From the NCBI GenBank assembly GCA_032622095.1, contig CP136061.1, positions 8,894,447 through 8,958,446 on the forward strand: a stretch of DNA of 64,000 nt, written 5' to 3'. Position 1 is the stretch's first letter. Every line of letters begins with the position of its first letter. The stretch is from Siphonodentalium dalli (taxonomy: Eukaryota > Mollusca > Scaphopoda > Gadilida > Siphonodentaliidae). The notes below the pieces were generated by a model that had not been told where the DNA came from, made no database searches, and worked only from the letters and a program-made list of their open reading frames with translations. The translations under genes were made by a program, and so were the position numbers. This document shows, in pieces, positions 56,531 to 64,000 of the stretch.

Positions 56531-58124
56531 CTGCTTGCTAAATTTAGCATATACAAATATTAAATTTTGTTTGAACTCTAATAACAATAGAACAAAAATT
56601 CAATAATAAAAAAAAAATTGACACTTTCATTTATTTTAGTTTTATACGTTTAATTAGGTGTGATATCCTGTTTTGAAATATGAAGATTTTATTGCAATAG
56701 TTTCATGTAATATAATGATATCAATAAATTACCATGTGATCATCCAACATCCAGAGTATATGAGAGGATATTTTATGGATGTTGTCATTCCAAGTGAAAT
56801 ACTAGTACCGGTATGTTATGAAATGAGTGATGACATACATGTATGATACAGAGCTCTGGTGGGTCAAGATAAACAACACTGGTGGCTGGATGTTTGTTTA
56901 TTCTAACTGTCAAATTGATTAATGGCAGCATATAAAGACTGGTGTTTTTCCTATTCTTGAAATTTCATTACAGGGTGAGATACATGTAAGGGCCCCCACC
57001 TATATAAGTCTTCTAAATTCAGAGGGAATACTTGTAAGAATAAGTGAGAGATTACTTAAACTTAAAGCCCCACTTAATTTTCAAACCCCTAGATCACATA
57101 TATGAAATATATGCCATATTATATAACATTTGAATGAGGAAGTTCCAAAACATTGTATTATCAACTTATCCGGTGTAATAAACTGTGAACATGTTGTTTT
57201 TGTTGAGTTACCAACGTGTTTTTGTCATCTAGTTTCTAGTAAAAAGTGTAGTATTGTCAATGGATGGGGAATAACTCTATATCTTAAAGATAGAGTTATT
57301 CCCCTTCCATTGAAAATTCATCTTTAGTTTGAATTCTGTTGCATTCTGGGAGCCAAAACAGGGGGGAATCTTTCTATGATTTCAGCTTGCCCCGGATACG
57401 CATTTTATCGGGTCGCCGAGCCTGTGCGAGACCAGCCTCGCGCATTCGCAGACCAGATCTCGGAAACGGGTGGAGCTATCGACTTGAAATTTGGTTTTTG
57501 AATAGCCCGGACAACGTCGGGCTCATCGGCTAGTGTTATATATTTAGAGGGAACTCCGTGCATGGTGTTAGAACATATCACGTCAGAAAGAATATCGCGT
57601 TTTTGCATGCCGTTTTCAAAATAGTCCATAATACTGTTCTGAGTATATACATTCAATATGCCAATTAATTTTATCTGTAAACATATTATGAAATGAGCAA
57701 TTACACAGCTTATTTGTATCTATGCACATACGTATGACGCTTCTTGCATATGTTGGGATGATTTATCTGAGAAATTAAACTCGTGGATCCATAAAAATTA
57801 ATTTATGTATAGAAACCCAACATATTATATCAAATATAATATTTTCATGATGTGTCATGAACTGGATTCAGTGTTCTCATGGCTCATGCATATATGTATG
57901 GCATTGTATGCAGGACTTTGGCTTGTATGAAGCAACTGTTTCGTATATATAGATTGACAATTCTTCTGAAGAAATCATATCCCGAGAGAAAACATTTTAT
58001 ATTCACCTCCTTGAATATCTTAAATTTACCCATTTGCATGGGTTATCATTATGATTAATTACTGATGTAACTGCAACAACAACAAGAAGAACACACATCC
58101 TTTCAGTGCTGATTATTGATACAC
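56531..58124. other. non-coding with one short hairpin
   Basis: 57257-57313 is a compact hairpin (ggggaataactctat paired with its complement, about 4-nt loop), too short to classify. No further ENPP exon was recognised; frames at 57130-57656 have no domain. Confidence 0.5.
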
Positions 58125-58580
58125 CGATGCATGCCGAGTTTTGGCATCTAATTGAATGCACAACACAGGACGAGTAAGAATTTCCATCCAAGTGAATAAC
58201 CATAAGCTAATGAATTTATGTCATATACATGGTGTTCTGTCGGTCGCGTTGATGTCAGGCGTGCAATAATATTCACAATATAACGATATGCAACACAATA
58301 TAGACCAAGCTGGAATACTGGTGCATGTAAGTTGCTATCTCCATGTCTTGCAATCCGTTGATGGTTTCGACAGACGAGTAGACATCGATCGAATCCGCTT
58401 GTAGTAACATAGCTTATACACAAAATTTCCAGATCCAGAAACAGGATAACATGTAGATTTTAAGAAGTCCTGAAAGAAACGGAGAATAACGTTACCCCAA
58501 TACATTTCTGTGTGAATCTTGAGAATGTCACACATTGTACAACTCTTGATAAGAACCAGACCAATCCGGGAAATTCCTAT
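58125..58580 (-). repeat. shared module M1, copy 3 (no LINE attached)
   Basis: Matches 43689-44130 along its length (minus strand: tggtctggttcttatca, tcgtctgtcgaaaccatcaa, cgcgaccgacagaacaccat, gccaaaactcggcatgcatc). Beyond gcatcggtg, unlike the other copies, no LINE coding sequence follows. Confidence 0.78.
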
Positions 58581-58589
58581 ATATATATA

Positions 58590-58830
58590 CTAGAAGGTGA
58601 CCCGACTTCGTCCGGGCTTTGACCTTGAATTGACCATTTTGAATGTCAATGCCAGGTGGGGTCCAACACCAAAACCCGAAAATGGTGGAAATCGGCCCAG
58701 CGGATACCGGGAAAAACGGCCCAGCGGATACCGAGATACCCTATGCATCAAATTTCGTCCGTAAAAATCCGCCAGTTTAACCCGATTTGATTTCCACTCA
58801 AGTATATAAACGCGCCTCATATACACACGC
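58590..58830 (+). repeat. dispersed repeat beginning actagaaggtgacccgact
   Basis: actagaaggtgacccgactt, then cgtccgggctttgacctt, is followed by a 22-bp tandem duplication with core cggcccagcggatacc at 58692-58735. The 84-codon minus-strand frame is an accident of this repeat. Relatives of the first motif occur at 53515 and 49573. Confidence 0.55.
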
Positions 58831-58849
58831 TCATTAATTATCAAGTTTC

Positions 58850-60829
58850 AACGTAAAGATAAATTACCATCGGTGCCCGAGATATCGCCAAGACGTCTGA
58901 AACAGTCAAATGCATCGGCCGGTTAAGCGTTAACGTGATCTAACGTTATGACCTCTAACGACGTCATAGAAGTTACGCATTGTTTTTATCCTGATGGAAG
59001 ATAGTACCACTTCTTCTTGATAATTGAGGCAGATAACTAAAACGGATACATACGCATTATATATCGTTGGAAAGAGGAAACACGAAAGATTCTCACAGTG
59101 TCATTATTATGACTGGCATTTTATTATTCGCGCTGTTTCGAATCGATTTGTAAGCACCGAACTCAAATGAAAGTCCCGTAACACAGCGTAAAAACAGATT
59201 TGACCTCGGTACATGTACATATTTTGGAAACTAAAAACTTCCTCAGAGGCTCGAAAGAGCAAATACTAGTACACCCTTTCCTTCACCCCTCAATATACCA
59301 CCTCTATATATGTGCTAATACTAGTAATCATACAAGAATAGCCTGGTTGACAAATACACGAAACATTGTATGCATTGGCGTCAAGTGGTTTGGTAAATAC
59401 TTTACATGGCCATTTTCCAGCTGTTTAAATTTTTCGCACATAAATGAAACGAGCCCTCTTTATTTATGACATTTCTGGAACGCTCCGTGTAAACTGTAAA
59501 TAGCTGATTTTTGGTTGGGACCCAAACATCATGGTCAATGTTGTATTTGTTATGACCTCAATGCATCTTTTTGGGCGGGTTCAAATATAGTTACATGTAG
59601 CCTACACGCACTTAGCATTTTGCAAACTCCGTGTAGTGTTCGATCCCATACGCATGCAGGGCGTCAGACGAGGGGACTGAACTCTGTTTTGCAGCTCAGC
59701 ATTTTCTTTAACGAAAGGGGTGGCTCATGGTGCAATTGTAAATTCCTATTTGGCAGTATATAACTCCACGGATGTCCGGCTAACTCAGTTATTTTTCACG
59801 AGATAGTTCCATGGAATTATATACATTTATCTCAAGGTTTAAATAATATCTTCATATAAAGTCTACGCCTTTCTTTCCAACTCTCAGCTTAATAGTCCTC
59901 ATTTTTGGGCTGGTGCATTCTAAGTGAACAATATGTGCTGGGGCAATTCAAGTTCAATACATTACTTTATATCTCTATCTATATTTTCATCAATAAGTTC
60001 TCATCACATTCTCAACTCCGACAATACACAATCATCAATCTGCTAGATGTAGATATGTAGACTCTACAAACATAAATAAACAAGTCCTAATTTCTAGATT
60101 AAGGGAAGAGGTATACCTCCCAACATACAGACATGATACACCCTTACACAATCATACTACTAGTTATATAGAATAACCTATACACACATAAGGGATATAT
60201 TAATGCTCTGTCAGAGACTTTCTACAAACTACTACTTGAAGTTTCACAAACACAAAGTATAGATGAATATGTAATAACTATAAATATGCAATTAAATGAG
60301 AATTAATTATAGTTTACCATATTATAAAGTGAACTATCCATAATTATAAAACGGACATATTCCAATTATGGAGAATCACAAGTGGATCTCTATTGACGAC
60401 AATAGGAAAAATGGGTTAAAATATATATCATTGAAACGAACATAAAAGTACATTGAACATACCTAAACGATGAGTTTTGAGTCTGGATGTCTCCTTGTAC
60501 CTGTAGAATAGTTTTGCAAACATTATTAAAACTTTAGCTCCATTAATTAACTGTTTATAATTGAGTTTGTTGAAAACGCAGCACCTTCTTTTCAACAATG
60601 AAAACCAACTGACATTTCGCGGTTAAACCAACCCATCCCAATAAAAGTATTCGGCTGACTTAGGTTTTAGCGCGAAACTAAATATTAAAGCAATACGATT
60701 TGTTTATGAGGGATAGTGAAGTGCAGTTAAGATTAATTACGGACTAATTAAGTGTTAAAGAGTTAGTAAGACATGCACATGCAGATATTATTAAAATCCT
60801 ACATTTGATGCATTATTTACCTTTACATG
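58850..60829. other. non-coding
   Basis: No gene, RNA or clear repeat. 59640-59700 shares acgcatgcagggcgtcagac...ctgaactctg with 47030-47065, a small R1-related piece. Confidence 0.45.
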
Positions 60830-60876
60830 TGTAACGGGAGAAGGGTGGAATGCAACACCCGAAATCTCAGGCCACC

Positions 60877-60937
60877 GGTTACCCATCCAAGTGCTAACCG
60901 GGCTCGACGTTGCTTAACTTCGGTGACGAGACAAGGC
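60877..60937 (-). promoter_or_regulatory. 5S rRNA-derived internal promoter in 3' LTR
   Basis: On the minus strand, tctcgtc, accgaagttaagcaacgtcg and cccggttagcacttggatgg correspond in order to about nt 33-92 of animal 5S rRNA, with a 4-nt deletion at about 40-43 and few substitutions. The stretch spans the A box, intermediate element and most of the C box bound by TFIIIA/TFIIIC. Just upstream, tggtccagtgg (60955-60945) fits a tRNA-type A box. The 5' LTR copy (61190-61237) has lost the C-box part. Pol III transcription is inference. Confidence 0.85.
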
Positions 60938-61102
60938 GTCTTAACCACTGGACCAAAGAAGCATGCTGTTGATTAATCGGCCTTCTATATTTACAACGCG
61001 ACCGCTACATTCCTCCCTTCCTCGTTTTGAGGTTCACCACCAAGTGATCCTCACCCAAGTTCCTCTCACAGAGCGGTCGCACCATGACACAGACTCTGAG
61101 GA

Positions 61103-61117
61103 CCGGACGAGCCCCCA
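61103..61117 (-). promoter_or_regulatory. primer-binding site, tRNA-Pro type
   Basis: TGGGGGCTCGTCCGG is complementary to the 15 terminal nucleotides of tRNA-Pro including CCA, the primer used by several animal retroelements such as gammaretroviruses. It starts one base from the LTR end. Confidence 0.88.
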
Positions 61118-61375
61118 GTGTAACGGGAGAAGGGTGGAATGCGGGAGTAGCACCGAAAGTTGGCAACACCCGAAATCTCAGGCCACCTGAGTGCTAACCG
61201 GGCTCGACGTTGCTTAACTTCGGTGACGAGACAAGGCGTCTTAACCACTGGACCAAAGAAGCATGCTCCGTTGGAGCTGTGATTAATCGGCCTTCTATAT
61301 TAACAACGCGACCGCTACACATGTAAATATATCACGGCCACAAGTACACCCCCCCCCCCGACAGTTATATAGGCA

Positions 61376-62327
61376 TGGGAGGTTATACAGCATATAACTG
61401 GAGGTGGAATTGTGTCCACTGGTGTAGCCTAGACTTAAGTAGGCCTATTCATGGAAATCCACAAGCAGGGACGTGACGGTTTACACCTTGGAAGTTACAA
61501 CTGCACCCCTTCGGGGTTTAATTTCCCAAATTACTGCTCCGTCACGGTCTGGATGGTAGCATTATTCTAAATAGATCATTGGTATTCAATTGTTGCCACG
61601 GCCAGGAGTGGAACGGAATACACTGAGAACATTTTTGGATCCTAACCTGAAAATTGCAGACTCCTAACACCTAGACTGGCCTCAAGATTTCCAATTGTTG
61701 GAAATTTCCAACCTGAGACCCCCCCCCCCCCCCCAACCATAAGGTCAGAAAATGTCCAACTGATTCCATATCAATCTAATTTTACCAAAAAGTAATATGC
61801 AAATGTTCTAAAAACAATTAAAAATTCTTGCAAAATCAAACTACGAGAACAATCTCAGCCTATAAATTATAATAGTGTTGGTGTAACCGTGTGGGAGTTC
61901 CAATTAATGTTGTATCATGTATGAAATATCCAACTGTTGACAATATTGCCAAAGTTTGGCCGTGGTGGGAATGTGAGACACCCGTGCAACACCCTGCCGC
62001 CTAGGTCAAAATGACCGCTTTCGCATATTGCTGCTCCCAGCGCACCACGTTCATGACTGAACTATGCCTGCCGCCATGTCCCTAAATCCATGCATTATAC
62101 CATGCATTGATCGTGAAATTTAGGTAGTAATTAAAATGCCATTACACAAAACTGACACAATTTTGTTTTCGTTTCTAAGAATTGAAGGGTTAAACTTCAA
62201 ATTCAAACTTTAAGTTGCTTGTGTAGGAAATCAATCGGACGACGCACGCTTATCGTTGAAATTCCAAGTTATTCGACACGATATCTCAACTAAAGTACTT
62301 ACCGGTACTTCTTCGGATCCATAGCTG
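61376..62327 (+). repeat. dispersed repeat R1, copy D (left part)
   Basis: Collinear with copy C: gtgtccactggtgtagccta, gactggcctcaagatttcca, ttgaagggttaaacttcaaa, gcacgcttatcgttgaaatt and ttaccggtacttcttcgg. The right part resumes at 63664 after a foldback insertion. A C-run lies at 61719-61733. Confidence 0.82.
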
Positions 62328-63663
62328 TATGGCAAGCCAAACCGCTATTTAATATTAATTTTACTTAAGTAAAATAAAATTACACTTTATTTTACTTAAG
62401 TGAAATAAAATGTCATTTTATTTCACTTTAGTGAAATAACGGTCATTTTTTATGTTACTTAAGTAAAATAAATGACATCTATGGATGACCGGTAGATGGC
62501 GTTTATTTCACTTAAGTGAAATAAAGCGCCCACTATGGGAGTCATCTTGCAAACTAACAATTGCTCCCTTGGCACGTGTGCCGGGAGTGCTGTTTCATGT
62601 TCGTGAGAAAGTTATCTCCCGTTGTGTATTATGAGTGCATTTGAGCAACTCAGGCCATTCTGAACTCCTCGACATGTGACCTCTGCGGGCCAAGGGTGAC
62701 GGTAACGGAATCTGACGAGGTTTGCCGGATGCAACCCAGCCTACAGTCGTAGCCGGCTAGGCATGCGCAGTAGAAGCTACAGAAAGCTGCAGCCGGCCAC
62801 AGCTGGTGGTCACTAACTATTGTACCGCAACTCCGAACTTGGAATGTTGGCATTATGTTGCAATATCAATTCACCAATGGTCTCGCTCGCTGCAGCAAGT
62901 ACATTTGAAGCAATTAACACTCGTACTAAGTCCATGCCTCCATAACTCTGATATTTAAAAGAGTATGTGATTATATCTCGTTCTCAGCACAATAAGCATC
63001 AAACACAAACGCATCACACATTTTAGCAGTTTTCTCTGATTATTGCGGTAATGGCAGTAGTGTGGAATGTTCTCAATTTTATTGCATGAGGTTGGTGCTA
63101 ATCTCATTCTGTCATCTATATATCATGAAACACTCGCTGTCCTTATAACAAGATCACATGTGGTTTGGTGGGATTTGGCGTTGGTCTCTAAACTGATTGG
63201 GGGGAAATCATTAATAACTCTTAACACATGGTTGCACTTTATTTTACTTAAGTAAAATAAATGACATATATCGATGACCGGTAGATGGCGTTTATTTCAC
63301 TTAAGTGATGTCATGACCGTTAACCGTTCACTTAAGTGAAATAAACCCAAATGTTCATTTATTTTACTTAAGTAAAAAAAAATTTTAATTAAGTTAAATA
63401 AAAACTGTGTTTTATTTCACTTAAGTAAAATTCTTTTTTACTTAAGTAAAATAAAAAAGGGCGTAACATAATGGTAATTTTATTTCACTTAAGTAAAATT
63501 AGTGTGCGTTTTAATTTTATTTAAGTAAAATAAAGTGTCATTTTATTTTACTTAAGTAAAATAAAACCATGTAGATAGCGGTTTATTTCACTTAAGTAAA
63601 ATAAAATGACACTTTATTTTACTTAAGTAAAATTAATATTAAATAGCGGTTTGGCTTGCCATA
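62328..63663. mobile_element. 1.34-kb foldback built of ACTTAAGT palindromes
   Basis: The ends tatggcaagccaaaccgcta and the exact complement tagcggtttggcttgccata are inverted. They continue inward as ttaatattaattttacttaa and its complement. Arms 62360-62530 and 63235-63640 contain about 20 copies of the palindrome ttacttaagtaa or tcacttaagtga. The core 62530-63230 is unique sequence without a recognisable gene. Flanked by TAGCTG (62322-62327, 63664-63669), or ATAGCTG if the terminus is one base shorter. Confidence 0.88.
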
Positions 63664-63720
63664 TAGCTGGTGATGGCGTTAGCTGGTGCATTATCCAAAT
63701 AATAATCCATTAAATGAGAA
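63664..63720 (+). repeat. dispersed repeat R1, copy D (right part)
   Basis: gctggtgatgg then ggtgcattatccaaataata and atccattaaa continue the match to copy C (48036-48047 and 48503-48535). Confidence 0.75.
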
Positions 63721-63844
63721 TGATCACCCAAAATCAAATGCAAGTTCAGTCAATAAACCAGAACGTTATTTGAACAAGAAACACGCGACCTGTTAAGAAT
63801 GACGTTACAATTACGCTGCGACGTAATCGACCGATTTCTCCGCA

Positions 63845-64000
63845 CTGTGACCAACGTTGGGCCAACATTGGTCCAACGTCGACATCTAACGCACTTGCTA
63901 ACCTCACATATCGCCTTGTGTGTTACGTTTTCAACGTCGGGCCACCGTTAAACCAGCGGTAAAACACAACGTTGGCCCAACGTTGGTTGCCCAACGTCGG
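63845..64000. repeat. palindromic ccaacgttgg repeat, runs off window
   Basis: aacgttgggccaacattggt (63852) and aacgttggcccaacgttggt (63968) with several cccaacgtcg / caacgtcggg copies. Every unit is self-complementary. Probably the beginning of another foldback element cut by the window end. Confidence 0.65.

Larger units (their letters stand above)
60830..61319 (-). mobile_element. TRIM (miniature LTR retrotransposon) with 5S rRNA sequence in its LTRs
   Basis: In minus-strand sense: 5' LTR 61319-61119 (201 bp, TGTAGCGG...GTTACA), primer-binding site, 109-bp interior (61118-61010), polypurine tract, 3' LTR 61009-60830 (180 bp). TG...CA ends on both LTRs. A 4-bp target duplication CATG flanks the element (60826-60829, 61320-61323). 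PBS TGGGGGCTCGTCCGG starts one base after the LTR (61117-61103). PPT gaggaagggaggaa ends at 61010. There is no coding capacity, so it depends on another element's proteins. Each LTR holds 5S rRNA-like sequence and a tRNA A-box-like stretch. The short frames at 60963-61248 are artefacts. Confidence 0.9.

Noticed and set aside
60877-60937. A genuine 5S rRNA gene
   Set aside because: Only about half of 5S is present, with a 4-nt gap and no 5' end. It is repeated inside both LTRs of a TRIM, so it is element sequence.

Overview
This is a repeat-dense, gene-poor stretch of eukaryotic nuclear DNA. It is AT-rich and full of minisatellites, foldback/MITE-like elements and decayed retrotransposons. There are no prokaryotic operons, rRNA operons, CRISPR arrays or phage modules. 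Frequent self-complementary octamers (tacatgta, taccggta), LINE remnants with jockey/CR1/L2-type domains, a Ty3/gypsy element and one ENPP-like exon suggest a marine invertebrate metazoan (lophotrochozoan or amphioxus-like). I cannot name the species.

Layout. 1-2240 is a 48-bp minisatellite. 2.2-8.7 kb is non-coding with small repeats and hairpins. 8.7-20.8 kb holds a hAT-like element, a 2.2-kb foldback, a nearly 4-kb palindrome with a LINE 3' fragment inside one arm, a small CCGCGG-rich foldback, another LINE 3' end and a 1.56-kb element bounded by TTAA. 20.8-26 kb is non-coding with a dispersed repeat and a 29-bp array. 26-39 kb, on the minus strand, is a Ty3/gypsy element (gag, protease, RT/RNase H, integrase) lying between two pieces of CR1/L2-like LINE. 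39-44 kb, also minus, is a second LINE type: an RT fragment, then an 849-codon open RT reading frame with an endonuclease remnant. 45-55 kb is a cluster of dispersed repeats and foldback elements. 55.2-56.1 kb is the only host-gene-like sequence, an ENPP phosphodiesterase exon carrying a disabling 7-bp insertion. 60.8-61.3 kb is a complete miniature LTR element (TRIM) whose LTRs contain 5S rRNA sequence. 61.4-64 kb is a dispersed repeat interrupted by a foldback made of ACTTAAGT palindromes.

Main result. The element at 60830-61319 has TG...CA LTRs, a 4-bp target duplication, a 15-nt match to the tRNA-Pro 3' end as primer-binding site, a polypurine tract, and about 55 nt of 5S rRNA promoter sequence inside each LTR. 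This architecture resembles the plant Cassandra TRIMs, but here it sits in what looks like an animal genome. Two palindromic MITEs with perfect 9-bp target duplications (50530-50675 and 54190-54340), and a LINE endonuclease whose catalytic motif has become a 21-unit in-frame minisatellite, also deserve attention.

How it fits together. Almost every recognisable protein is transposon-encoded and most are broken. The nested insertions give a relative history: palindrome before LINE, and dispersed repeat before foldback. No host gene can be shown to be complete.
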